From Ophthalmolycus amberensis (lineage: Eukaryota; Chordata; Actinopteri; Perciformes; Zoarcidae), in the NCBI GenBank assembly GCA_024529925.1, contig JAFEUB010001215.1, forward strand, positions 434,001 to 498,000: DNA of 64,000 nucleotides, in the 5' to 3' direction. The position numbers were made by a program, and so were the translations under genes. Below, piece by piece: positions 13,501 to 25,600 of the stretch; positions within the stretch are counted from its first letter, which is position 1; each line of letters starts with the position of its first letter. Under the pieces are notes generated by a model. It was not told where the DNA came from. It saw only the letters and a program-made list of their open reading frames with translations, and did no database searches.

Positions 13501-16317
13501 AACCGTGTTGCACTGGTGTTGCAACTCTGTCATGGCAGGTGTGTTGCTGAGGACACAATGAAGCGCAGAGTTCAGAAGTTTGTTCGTTTGAGCGTCACAG
13601 GCCGAGCATTCGGGCCCGTTCGGAACAGGCATGTTTCCGAACGGGCACTGCACCAGTTGTATCCAACTGCATGTGTCCTACAGTTTCATTCGCCCGACAG
13701 GTGCAGTCCAGCGTCGGCTCCAGCCTGCCGGACAGCAGCACCGGGGCTCAGTCCAAGCCTCGGCAGCAGCTAAAGGTACCTGCACCAGTCCCGGCGCCCG
13801 GAGCGGAGGCCGCAGCGGAGTACAGCAGAGCGGTCAAAGAGCAGCATCCGCAGCCCGAAGCGCAGCCCGAGTCCGAAAAGAGAGCGGAGCCGGAGGAGGA
13901 CCCTAACGAGGACTGGTGCGCCGTCTGTCAGAACGGGGGGGAGCTGCTCTGTTGCGACAAGTGTCCCAAAGTCTTTCATCTGGCCTGCCACATTCCCGCT
14001 CTGAACGAGTCCCCCAGGTGAGAGATGCGTATCTCAAAACCACTGAAGCTTCTAAGTATTCGGCTCAAAGAACTTTACTTTTCATAACGAGGCACACTTC
14101 TCAGATTAGACGAGACCAGAACATCATGTACAAAAATGCCAATCGTTATGTCGGGTTCAAAAGGTTCAAAAGGGTGCTGCTAGTTATTACAGTAGTTATA
14201 ACCATAGTCTCTGAGGTTATTATGTAATCTTTCACAGATAAAATGTAGACATAGTTTACAAATGCAGCGTTTTGATAGGGCCGTACCGAACGCCTCTAAG
14301 CTTTCTAGAATTCAGTTTTCATCCATATTTGCTGCAATTTAGGCCTTCAAACACATTTTCACTGCGGTCTATTGGCAATCTATTGTTTTAGGGTGATGCA
14401 ATCACAATATCTAAAGCTTTGAATGTTAAAAAAAGGACATTTGGTCCAGCCCAATAAAAATTATTTAAATTTCTTGCAGACAGTTATTATCGAGGTCTTT
14501 GTTTTTAAATAGTATGAACAAATATATTATTTTACAGCTGCAATATTTGTGATGTTAAAGTTTTTATAGGACTTTTATGATATTTTACTGCAATTCTTGC
14601 ATTTCCTGTCGTCAGACTCGAACGGTACTTCTCCAGGTTTTGCTATGTTAGAAATTGATAGATGATCCAAAATGTACGTTGATGATGGGGACTCTGATGA
14701 ACCTGTTCTCCAGGTCTTTTCGACGACTAACCCTGGGCGGTCTGATATGATCATATTCAGCAGCAGTTTGCCGACCCATGTATGAGTCCTAACAGCTGCT
14801 CCTGTCCTGATGTCTCTCCACAGTGGGGAGTGGTTCTGTTCGCTCTGCCGGGACCTCGCCTCTCCTGAGATGGAGTACGACTGTGACAGCAAGGATGACC
14901 CCATCTCTGAGTGCTTCCCAACTATTGGAAGAAGGGTACGCTCACTCAACTGTTTTGTTTAGTTTCCGTGCATGATATTCTTCATCACTTAAGCCTTTGT
15001 CGTTCTGCTTTCATAGTCCTTCTCACTGTTTTCCATCCAAGTCTCAGCCTCTTGAGGGAGACAATTTCCTCTCGATAACCCGATCACTTAAATGTTTGAT
15101 CGAATGCTTCCTCTTCTTCCACTATGCAGAGGTGTGAGAGGCTGCTCCTACGTCTGTTCTGCAATGACTTCAGCACGGACTTCCAGCAGGCTGCTACTCC
15201 ATCAGTAAGTTTTTATGTCAATAAATGAAAGGCTGCGCTGTTTTCTTGCTGATACTTACTCTAATTGATGGGATTTCAACAATAGAGAAGTTGCCGACTT
15301 CAGTAAAGGTGACATTTCTTGCTACCAGAATCCAGCATACATTTGTTAAAATTGACTTGTAGTTGTGTTTAGTATAAAACAATGTGTCTGAAAGTGGGTA
15401 TTTTTTAGAGAGGAAATAGGATTATCGTATCAGTTGTATGAGGTGCTTGAATTGTTTTTGCTTTCTTTAATGTAGGAGACAAAGCGGTACAAAGAGCTGA
15501 TCAAGAACCCGATGGATTTGTCGATTGTCAAGAAGAAACTGGAGTCGAAGTCGCAGGAGGGGGACGGTTATAACGGTCCGGAGGGGTTCGTCACAGACGT
15601 CCGGCTCATATTTTTCAACTGCGCAAAGTACTACAAGGTAAACATCGCTCTATATGAGTTATCTGCAAAATAATTGTCGTATAATAAAGTACATACTTTC
15701 ATTCCTGTTTCTGTGCACTGATCGTACAGGCGACCTCCGAAGTGGGGAGCGCAGGCTTGTACCTGGAGGACTACTTTGAGGAGCAGTTGAAACTGGTCTA
15801 CCCAGATACGCTGTTCCCCGGAGGGAGGGAAGAACAGATGATCCCTCCCCTGGAGGAGGAGATAGACGAAGAGGAAGAGATGGCGGCGGAGGACACGGCT
15901 CCCGTTGAAGACGACACACCACGAAGTCCCGCGGGAAACGGGATCCCGCCTGTGGAGGACGACTTGCCGCCTCTGGAAGAAGCAGCGGCCCCTGCGGAGG
16001 AAGAAAGGTGCGAAACGGAGGAGAAGGCGTTCGATGCGAGTGAGGAGGGGGCGGACGACAAGGTAGCAGCCGCAGAGGGGGACACGCCTCCCGCCGAGGA
16101 GGACACGCCTCCTGCAGAGGAGGTCGACGAGGAGAGTCCTGCGAAGGAAGCGGAAAGCTCTCCAGCTGCTGATGGTGAAACAAAAGAAGAGGAGCCGCCC
16201 AAATCCCCAAAAGAGGAGAGCCCTGACCTCCCCACAGACACGGCTGTGGATCCGCCCGAAACCAAGGTGGAGTCTGCTCCTGCAGACTCAGCTAAAGAGG
16301 AGGAGGAGGAGGGATAG
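7511..16317 (+). CDS. trim24: TIF1-family transcriptional cofactor, TRIM24-like
   Basis: Nineteen exons: 7511-7781, 8036-8154, 8256-8403, 8623-8755, 9092-9208, 9388-9502, 9585-9731, 9832-9946, 10494-10636, 10891-11139, 11623-11745, 11867-12014, 12134-12191, 12597-12723, 13701-14017, 14824-14935, 15130-15204, 15476-15637 and 15730-16317. The phases join into 1088 aa. Domain order: RING (Cys43, Cys46, Cys60, His62 and onward to Cys99), two B-boxes (about 131-225), coiled coil (about 226-345), a proline/glutamine-rich middle, an acidic IVIKDEPEDEDD motif, PHD finger (from Cys744, CAVCQNGGELLCCDKC) and bromodomain (about 815-935). Family members are nuclear ubiquitin ligases and chromatin readers that regulate nuclear-receptor targets. 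Oddities: Tyr892 replaces the acetyl-lysine-anchoring Asn, no LxxLL box is visible, and the last 150 residues are an acidic proline-rich tail. TRIM33-like origin is the main alternative; the akr1d1 neighbour favours TRIM24. Confidence 0.92.
12724..13700 (+). other. Large trim24 intron with a retroposon 3' tail
   Basis: This 977-base intron separates the IVIKDEPEDE exon from the PHD exon. The human protein has extra sequence here, including the LxxLL nuclear-receptor box, but I found no matching exon. The left part (about 12840-13022) is a dispersed repeat ending in (ATT)n. The rest shows nothing I recognise. Confidence 0.55.
12840..13022 (+). repeat. Non-LTR retroposon 3' tail, ending in (ATT)n
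   Basis: The end GAAAAGCGCTATATAAATAA followed by ATTATTATT is a common 3' end of fish L2/CR1-type LINEs and the SINEs that share their tail. Only the tail is present and no coding part is seen. The family name is not certain. Confidence 0.6.
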
Positions 16318-18868
16318 ATCACAGCAGAGAGACGCTGTCGACAAGATGGATGATTTCAGTCTTCCGCAGAAGTGGCCCCAGTGGGGACCGACATTTGCTG
16401 CAATCAGACATTTCGCAATCACAATTATTTTGTAATATGTTACATTTGCAATAGGAAAAAATGTACTGCTATGCTAAATGGACTTATTTAGTAGCAGTCA
16501 TGCAGTAGAGGCACAATGAAGGGAGTAAATGAGCTTTTTTCGCTGGACAGAGGTTACAATTTTACTGTAACATAGGTTGTTATTTTCTGGAATGACAAAA
16601 CTGAAAAGCACACAAAAAATGGTTTTCTTAGTCATGAGATCATTTGTAAGTCAACATCATCAAATTGAGAAAGGATTTTGGATTAGTCATGCATGCAAGA
16701 CGTCTCGATGTAAATAGCAATGCCTCCATTTTGGTGTTTATAGACCTTGGCTTGTCTTGCACGAGCCATTGGGCTCATTAACAAATTACGTTTTATTATA
16801 TGTTTTTTATTTCGTTAGTATTGTATGAAAGGATGTAAAGATAATGGGATTTTTTCTTTTTTTTAAATGTGCTGCTTGGTTGTTTTAGAACAAAATGTTT
16901 AATCTTAATGTTTTATCATGAAGCAGACTTGTTTGTTTTTTATCAGGAGAACAATTCTTCCGACTTTACCGCACTCTTAGATAATTCAGAGACATGATTA
17001 TAACCTTCTAATCATCAGTGTGTGTTCTCCCAATTGTGTCCTTGTTCTTCTGCAGCATGAATGCTTTTACATAAGATTAGGCCTTCGCCTTGTTGAGCTG
17101 GTTTCCCTCACTGAAAGCAATGAAAGTGTGCAATTAGACCCACAGAACGAAAAAGGTTCAGTTACCTCAACCTTTCCGGAACTCACATGACGTCAAACTG
17201 ACACTTCAACTTCAGTATCGATAACGTTGTCCAATATTGACACTTATTATTTATTGAGGACACACAGGAGCTGTAAAGAACTCTACAAACAATGTTATTA
17301 CCTGCATTTACAATATTTGTAATAAACAGGGTGAAATAAAGATATTACTTGTTCTTTGCTCTCACTGGCATCTTTATTCTGTTTATTTATTTTTATTTTA
17401 TTCTTTGAGATAATGTAAGATGTTGCACCCTGAAAAAAAGCTGAGGTTCTTAAACCTTCACAAAGGCTCTCAAGATTACTTTGAGGGGCCACGAGCTGAA
17501 AATTAAAACGGAATATATATATATATCCGTGGTATAAAAACAGCTTTGTTCCAGCAGCCATCACGCAGGTGAACAAATCATAGCATAGTGCACAGATGCT
17601 ATAGAAACGTGTGTACTTATTTATTTTACTTATTGATTGACTGATTTTTAGTCTTGTGTACTTTCATCATGTTTGTCTTGTCTGTTCTGTTTGTAATGTC
17701 TGTCGAGATGGATGCCTCTCTCTCATTTGCAAACCAAGTCTACCTACGGGTATAAATAAAAGTAACCTGAAGCTGATATATATATTTTTTACTAACCCTC
17801 TAACTTCAGAAGCTCTGTGCTCTGAGGAGGGAGGATGCATGCACGAGAGCAGCCTTCAAGGAAGTGTTTTACGGGCTGACACGCCCCCTCATTGTTAATT
17901 AGTTAATTGATTGGACGCTGCAGCCGATCGGATTGTTCTCAACATCACTGGAGTTTCATACCAGACTGAAGACAGATCACAGATTAAAGTCAAGTTTTAT
18001 ATTTGATTAGTTTTCTGATTCACCATCTGGATAAAATATGTTCATTGTAGTCTGAACAACAAAAGGACCACAAACAGCTTTCTTCATTTATTAGAAATAT
18101 TTCTTTTCATGATCTGTTATTTCCCTCAATAACTTGTATTATGGATGCAATTAAAGTCAGAGAGAGCTGGAGAGACGAACTACTTTTTACATAATTTATC
18201 ATTATTTCAATTCAGTCACGTGAGGCTGAACTCCTTCCTGTCGGGTTTGAAGTTATGTCATTTCAATTTCCTCCAAAAATATAGAGCCTGACAAATTAAT
18301 TCCAGTGTTCAAGAGATGCTGGGTTATTTAATAATGACTTCACAATCAGAAGGACACAGTAAAAACTCAATGCAGTGTGAAAAACATCTCCACCCTGGCA
18401 GTGATGGTAACTGTGTCTTCATTAGTATAAGTGCAGTTCACCTGTGTGCAGACACAAAAGCCGACTGACAGCTGATCCAGATGTGATCAGACCGCAGTCA
18501 TCACAAACAGGTGTCGCTTCACGTGACGCTGCACAGTGGAGAGGACGTCTCATTTCTCTTCAAAACGTATTTCCTCGTTTCCTCTCTCTGCAGGGAAAAC
18601 GTGGATGCGTTGACGAGATTTGGGATGTACCCACGACAGGTCCGCCCTCACCGCCCCCTAATCTCTAACCCCACAAATCGAGGCCGGAGTCGCCTCTCCT
18701 GCCACTCTGACTGAGATGTTCTCCTTCTTAAAGGGACACTTTCACAGAGGAGACACACACACGCGCACGCACACACACCGTCCACTGCTGCCGTTCGGCC
18801 GCTGATCATCCCGGTAATTTTAAATAACAGCTGTGGCATTTAGACGATCGGTGAGGGAAACATCTGCG
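16318..18868. other. trim24 3' UTR, duplicated 5' flank and fibulin cassette A promoter region
   Basis: Contains the trim24 3' UTR, with AATAAA at 17321 as the first good polyadenylation signal. From about 16908 the sequence recurs near 21399 and, shortened, at 27368, so the tandem duplication that made the fibulin cassettes begins inside the trim24 3' region. A short (TA)n run lies near 17514-17526. No coding exon is seen. Confidence 0.6.
18637..18868 (+). promoter_or_regulatory. Fibulin cassette A promoter segment
   Basis: About 230 bases ahead of the start codon recur ahead of cassette C (about 27450-27690) and are deleted ahead of cassette B. They include a (CA)-rich run and the AT motif TTTTAAATAA (around 18817-18826) about 45 bases before the ATG, kept in C (27632-27642). 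Being present only where exon 1 exists, the block is the likely promoter. Confidence 0.5.
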
Positions 18869-20569
18869 ATGACACAGTGGACAATACTTCTGTTTTCTTT
18901 ATACGGAGTTCTGCATGGACAAGGTAAGACGCACCGCTACATTTTGGCATTGAAATGCTGAGTAATACACTATTACACTATTCATTTTGGGGGCATAATA
19001 TATCCTTATGTGAGGTATTGCGAGGTAATATTTTCCAATACTAAGTACCAATTTAATTAAATCAAATTCAGTCACTGTCACTTAGGGGCAGCTGTGCTAT
19101 TTTTCCATCATGCCTCTGCTCTGTATTTAATCCTCAGTGAATGGGTTTCCTACTGAACACGAGTGCTGTCAGGATGGGAAGGACCGGGCCCTGGACAAGC
19201 AAGACTGTACAGACCTCCCCCCCATCTCCTCCTCCTCCAACACCTGCAAGTAAGCAACACCTGGTTTCACCAAAGAGAGGGTCTCAGGATGCGACCCCAG
19301 GGACCGAGGACGGGGCAGTACAGAGGGAATGCATGAAGTTTGTTGTGTTTATCCATCGAAAAATGTCCAGAGGGTACAAATATGTATCACATTGGCCTCT
19401 TCAAATGAGTGTGTGTCATTTTCCTGTGGGAAATGTGTGTGTCCTGGAAGCCACAGGAGAGGATTGCCACATATAGTGTTGTGGTTCTTCTTTCGATGAA
19501 ACTTGTACCGCTTAACTCTGAACGTTGTGTGCATGTACAAACAGTCAAGGCCTGGCACCCAGCCTTGACATCTTAGCTCCTTCCGAAAAGGGAGTACGCT
19601 TACGAGATAATGTGCAGCTGGAACAATCCATTCAGTTATATGAAACATACGCTGCAGAAGCTGAGACTTGTTGTTAGACCTCCGAACCCTCCGTGGGGAA
19701 AGGGCTCTGTCCTTTCAGCTGAATTACTCTAAGTGCCTGTTCAATAAAATACTTAAAGACATTTGAGAGTTTTCTCATAACGTTTATTTCTCACAGTTAC
19801 CACACATAGTAACTATACAGTAAGGACAAGCGTTAAGTGGCCCCCTGGAGCATCGTTAACACTAAAAGGCCCTGATTGACTGTAAGAACATGGAGGGTGT
19901 GATTGATGAAATAGAGGAACACCTGGTCGACACATGGCGGTCAGTAGAGGGAACATTTGGAGAGGAAAGGCAGGGGGGGACTTGTTGCCCATGATGAAAT
20001 TAAGCATTTTTATTCTCAGAAAAAATTCCGTTACAATGTCTTTTACTGACAAAGGATGTAGTTTCTCTTCTGGATGAACTAAATGTGTGCCGTTTATTTA
20101 CAGGATCACCCAGGAGCAGTGCTGTGCAGCAGCAGTAGAAGACCGACTCTGTGACGATGGCATTGAGATGGCCACGTATCAAGGGGCCTGTGAGAGGCCC
20201 TTCTTCCAAGGAGAATTCTGGGAAACCCAAATCTCTAAGGTTATCTCCTCCCTGATGTCAATATCTTCAACCTTTACGCGTCTTGCCATTCTTGCGCACA
20301 CAAACAAGACACCTAAAAAATCGACACCTAGTTTTTCTGACAATATCACTTAAGAGATAAGACTCCTTCTTTTTCGGCTGCCTCTCTTCCTGTTTCACCC
20401 TCCCTGTCTCCTGTCCAGATGTGCTGTGACTGCTGTATGATCGGCATGCTCACAGCGAGCCGGGGTTCCAGCTGCGAGTTCCAGGGGTTGCTGGACAGAA
20501 AGTGTTCGTACACAGCTAAAGCCTGCTGCGACAACAGCACAGCAGCAGAAACTGAACCCAATACAAATG
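18869..20569 (+). CDS. Fibulin-1-like cassette A: signal peptide and anaphylatoxin-like modules (exons 1-4)
   Basis: Exons 18869-18923, 19138-19249, 20104-20239 and 20419-20569, ending in phase 1. Exon 1 codes a start codon and a hydrophobic signal peptide (MTQWTILLFSLYGVLHGQ). Exons 2-4 code three anaphylatoxin-like modules with the fibulin-1 cysteine pattern: CC..C..C in exon 2, EQCC..C..C in exon 3, and CCDCC..C..C..CC in exon 4. Fibulins are secreted extracellular-matrix glycoproteins that bind fibronectin, laminin and proteoglycans; the N-terminal modules resemble complement C3a/C5a. No exons 5-8 follow before cassette B. The phase allows splicing to B exon 2 or B exon 5. If intron 4 is retained the frame stays open to 20718, giving a secreted protein of 200 aa. 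Orthology to fbln1 rests on domain order and the atxn10-wnt7b neighbours. Confidence 0.85.
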
Positions 20570-22330
20570 GTAAGAGATGGAACCAATGTTGTGCTTTCAG
20601 TCTTCAGTGTCTTGATTGGCTCCACTCTGTCTCATCTAGACAGAATGGCTACTGGCGGTCTGACACTCAAAACAATCGGTATACGCGGCCATCTGCAAAC
20701 ATTATAGGTGCCAAGTGATTTACAGCACAATATCATTTGGTGCCGCTTAATAAGGGCTTCATAAAAAGTTGTATTAATGGTTTATAAAGTTCCCTAATAC
20801 TACATAGAAGGAAAAATATAAACCATTAATAAGAACAATCCTAAAATGTAAAATCTCAAATTGACTCATGAGACCATTTATTTTTAGAAAAAGGCTTCAG
20901 ATGATCTGGAACAAAATCCAGTTATTTACCTCTCTTATTAACTACAGACTTTATAAAGGCTTTTTAGAAACTGGGGAACCCATGACCAGTGGATTGGTCA
21001 GTGGATTACCAACATGTATAACTGCTCTATTGCGAAATAGAAAGGATAAACACCAGCCAAGGAGATTTTTTAAAAACCTGGTGACCTGAAATTTGTTCAA
21101 CACAACCACTGAGAGTTCGTTTGGATATTCGGATGTGCTATGCTACACCCCTAGAATTTTTTTAAATTTGAAAAAAAAACCTCCCAGCAGGGCTATTCAC
21201 CGGGCTAATCTGTAGACACCTTGCCGAATGGTAACTCAGGGCCAACCGGTGTTGTGGCTTGTAGCTTTTGTCGCCTATAGCTGGCTTCAGGTGAAAAACT
21301 CAAAATATGTTGGCAAGGACAGAGCTGCAAAAACACTCGATTTGAGTTCAAAGCAAAAGTGTCTTGCTGATGTAGATTGAAGGCCAAATCTCATCAGTGT
21401 TTTATCATGAAGCAGACTTGTTGGTTTTTATCAGGAGAACAATTCTTCCGACTTTACCGCACTCTTAGATAATTCAGAGACATGATTATAACCTTCTAAT
21501 CATCAGTGTGTGTTCTCCCAATTGTGTCCTTGTTCTTCTGCAGCATGAATGCTTTTACATAAGATTAGGCCTTCGCCTTGTTGAGCTGGTTTCCCTCACT
21601 GAAAGCAATGAAAGTGTGCAATTAGACCCACAGAACGAAAAAGGTTCAGTTACCTCAACCTGTCCGGAACTCACATGACGTCAAACTGACACTTCAACTT
21701 CAGTATCGATAACTTTGTCCACTTTGTAATAAAAAGGTTAAATGTAGATAGTTGTTCTTTGCTCCCGCTGTCATCTCTAGTCTGTTTTTTTAAATCTTAT
21801 TCTTTGAGATAATGTGAGACGCTACACCCTGAAAAGTTGAGGTTCTCAAACAGTGGTCTGAATCCCCACAAGGGGTCGCAAGAATACTCTGAGGGGCCTC
21901 AGGCTGATTAACAGAAGATGAAAAGAGAAAACCAAAACATTTAAGTTGTACAAAGTGATGCTATTTCTTTTATACTAACCCTCTAACTTCAGTTTATTTT
22001 AAATTCATAAATGACTTGATACTTTTGCATTTTATGACTTGTAAATAAGAAACCACTTCAAATTTAAACCAAATGTCTTTCAAAAAACGAATCATAATTC
22101 AATTTAAAAAGAGTTCACAGAATGATTTTTGTATGAGTCTGTATGAGTTTTCTCTTGTTTTATCCAACTTTTCTTAAATTCATCTGTGTTATTTCACTGT
22201 TAATCTGGCAACATCCGCTTTGGAATCGCTTAGTGTTGGCGCATTGTCGCATCAAATAAATCCAAATATCGGCCACGCTTGAATAATTCAGGAGCCCCGA
22301 CGGTTAAACACAGGTCCGCCCTCACCGCCC
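20570..22330. other. Cassette A intron 4 remnant and duplicated flank of unit B
   Basis: Up to about 21390 this is intron 4 sequence shared with cassettes B and C, containing no exon 5. From about 21399 it repeats the trim24 3' flank (as at 16908-17500), with further shared segments to about 22330. No separate gene is seen. Confidence 0.7.
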
Positions 22331-22333
22331 TCT

Positions 22334-22350
22334 AGTTCTGCATGGACAAA
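22334..22350 (+). pseudogene. Remnant of fibulin exon 1 in cassette B
   Basis: Seventeen bases, AGTTCTGCATGGACAAA, match the end of exon 1 in cassettes A and C and are followed by a good GTAAGA donor. The start codon, signal peptide and upstream promoter are deleted. Cassette B therefore has no start of its own. Confidence 0.85.
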
Positions 22351-22602
22351 GTAAGACGCACTGCAACATTTTGGCATTGAAATGCCGAATGTTAGTCTTT
22401 GTTAGTGGTTTGAACAACAACACTATTAATTTTGGGGGCATATTATATCCTTATGTGAGGTACTGCGTGGTAATATTTTTCCAATACTGTCCGTCTATCT
22501 GAGAGTGTGAGCCCAATTTAATTCAATCTAATTTAGTAACTGGCTATTGGGGGCAGCTGTGCTATTTTTCCATCATGCCTCTGCTGTGCATTTCATCCTC
22601 AG

Positions 22603-25600
22603 AGAATCAGCTTCCTGTTGAACAAAAGTGCTGTCAGAATGGGAAGGACTGGGCCCTGGACAGACACGACTGTATATTCCTCCCCGTCATCATCTCCTCC
22701 TCCCACACCTGCAGGTAAGCAACACCTGGTTTCACCAAAGAGAGGGTCTCAGGATGCGACTCAGGGACCAAGGACGGGGCAGTACAGAGGGCATGCATGA
22801 AGTTTGTTGTGTTTATCCATCAAAAGCTTTCCGCTGGGTACAAATATATATCACATTGGCCTCTTCAATTGAGTGTGTGCCGTTGTCCTGTGGGAAATGT
22901 GTGTGTCCTGTAAGCCAGCGTTTCTGACGGTATCCGTCCTGCTACAGGAGAGGATTGACACAGAGTAACTACACAGTAAGGACGGGCGTTAAGTGGCCCC
23001 CTGGAGCATCTTTAACACTAAAGGGCCCTGATTGACTGTAAGAACATGGAGGGTGTGATTGATGAAATAGAGGAACACCTGGTCGACACATGGCGGTCAG
23101 TAGAGGGAACATTTGGAGAGGAAAGGCAGGGGGAGAGAGACTTTTTGCCCATGAAGAAATTAAGCATTTTTATTATAAAAATAATTTGAAAGTTTCAAAG
23201 TAGCTGCTGACCGTTACAATGTCTTTCAAGCTAAGGTGGGTTACTTATCGCTGCAAGTAAATATGCAACGTATTACATCATAAATAAATCCACTTGCAGC
23301 CAGCTGATGGACTGTATCTTACTCAAATTACAAGCATTTCTTCACATGCTCTTTATACAGCTATTTCCTCATGGATCAAAGGATGCAGTTTCTCTTCTGG
23401 ATGAGCTAAATGTGTGCCGTTTATTTACAGGCTCACCCAGGAGCAGTGCTGTGCAGCAGCAGTAGGAGAACGACTCTGTGACGATGGTATTGAGGCAGCC
23501 AAGAGGCAAGGGGCCTGTTTCATAGCCTTCTTCCGAGGAGAATTCTGGGAAACCCAAATCTCTAAGGTTAACTCCTCCCTGATGTCACTGTCTTCAACCT
23601 TTATACGTCTTTTCATTCTTGCGTGCACAATCAAGACACCTAATAAATTAACACCTAGTTTTTGACTATATAACATTAGAGATAAGACGCCTTCTTTTTC
23701 GGCTGCCTCTCTTCCTGTTTCACCCTCCCTGTCTCCTGTTCAGATGTGCTGTGACTGCTGTGAGATCGGCCTGATCACACTGAGCCGGGGTTCCAGCTGC
23801 GAGTTCCAGGGGTTGCTGGACAGACAGTGTTCGTACACAGCTAAAGCCTGCTGCGACAACAGCACAGCAGCAGAAACTGAACCCAATACAAATGGTAAGA
23901 GATGGAACCAATGTTGTGCTTTCAGTCTTCAGTGTCTTGATTGGCTCCACTCTGTCTCATCTAGACAGAATGGCTACTGGCGGTCTGACACTCAAAACAA
24001 TCGGTATACTCGGCCATCTGCACACATTATAGGTGCCAAGTGATTTACAGCACAATATCATTTGGTGCCATTTAATAAGGGCTTTAATGGTTTATAAAGT
24101 TCCCTAATACTTCATAGAAGAAAAATACAAGCCATGAATAACAACAATCCTTGTATAGGTAGGATGTAAAATCTAATCTTGACTTGTGAATCCAATTATT
24201 TACCTCTCTTATTAACTACAGACTGTATCAAAGCTTTTTAGAAATTGGGGAACCCATGACCATTTGTCAGTGGATTACCAACATGTATAACTGCTCTATT
24301 GCTAAATAGAAAGGATAAACACCAGCCAAAGACATTTAAAAAAAATCTGGTGACCTGACATTTGTTCAACACAACCACTGACAGTTCGGATGGATATTCG
24401 GATGTGCTATGCTAAACCCCCAGAATTAAAAAAAATGTAAAACAAAAAGTCCCAACAGATGTTGACTCATGTGACATCACTTGAGGCAATTCATCAGATT
24501 TCATGCAGGTCCCTCTGGCCTGGAGTTCTCTCCTTCAGTGAAAAGCAAAAGTGTCTTGCTGATGTAGATTGAAGGCCAAAGCAATGAGAGCATGCCAATG
24601 GGAAGGCCACAGAGCTTTGTGGAGTTCCAATGAGTGATGAGGTGCTGAAGTGTTTCACCCTGTGCTTGCTATTCAGGGTATTTCATTTTAATGAGGCCTT
24701 TTCTTCCATAGCACCAGTGACAGTAATGCCTCAGGCCACCACTACGGCCGAGCCTCAGGGGGGATCGGACACCTGTACAGGTTTGCCACCTCCATCTCTT
24801 AATGTGATCTTTATTGTTATCAGTCGAGGCGTAAGAGGTTTAGGCACCCGCCTCTTGGTGGCGTTGCCTATCATCAGCCAGTGACATGATACCTGTGATG
24901 TAGGACTCATACTGTATACAGCGATGTCTACTTCTTCATGTGTGTCTCTGCTGTTTTCAGACTCCAAATGCTCCCACTTGTGTGAAGGTAACGGTGTGTG
25001 TGCGTGCCTTGGTGGTTATCAACTGCAAAAGGATGGAGTGAATTGTGAAGGTGAGTAATGTAAATGAAAGCGTTGCTATAATTGCCTACTTCTTAAAGTA
25101 GCCCTTCTAAGCAGCATGGCTCTGGGGATGGCAATATCAGTGTGCCAGTCTGTTGGTCGGCCCTAGACTAAAATATCTCAACAATTATTAGATGGATTAT
25201 CGTGAAATTTTTCATTCATAGCCCCCTACCGGATGGAGTGTGATCCCTTCATTTATTATTTAGTGCCGACAGCAGGTTAGGAATTAAATTGGCTCAATAC
25301 ACTTTGACAAAATACCTGCAAAACTAATGAAGTTCCCATCAGCCACCGTAAAAGTTAGCATGCTAACATGCTATACTCACATGGTGAACATGGTAAACAT
25401 CATACCTGCTAAACGTGAGCATGTTGGCATTATCATTGTCAACATGTTAGCATGCTAACATTAGCATAAGCTGTGCTTTTCAACACCCACACAACTAGTT
25501 TACCAGAAAACAATCGACCTGTGCGTTCCAATACCCATTCCATCATGCTATCTAGTATGCCAAAAGATTTAAGCTGCATTTCCAAATCACAAACTTCTTC

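Larger units (their letters stand above)
16908..21398 (+). repeat. Tandem duplication unit A (5' flank plus fibulin exons 1-4)
   Basis: Begins TTTTATCATGAAGCAGACTT in the trim24 3' flank and ends in intron 4, at the motif GTGTCTTGCTGATGTAG. The next base run starts unit B with the same TTTTATCATGAAGCAG sequence. About 320 bases at 16908-17230 and 21399-21720 are nearly identical. Unit A lacks exons 5-8. Confidence 0.9.

Noticed and set aside
15659..16322. Long minus-strand open frames (183 and 174 aa) opposite the last trim24 exon
   Set aside because: They are mirror frames of the GAG/GAA-rich acidic tail (Ser/Pro-rich antisense reading), with no domain, start context or splice logic.
22715..23430. 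B/C intron-2 identity taken alone as proof of selection on exons
   Set aside because: Intron 1 of B and C differs by over 10 percent, so intron-2 identity could be a gene-conversion tract. The claim of diversifying selection therefore rests mainly on the replacement-to-silent ratio.
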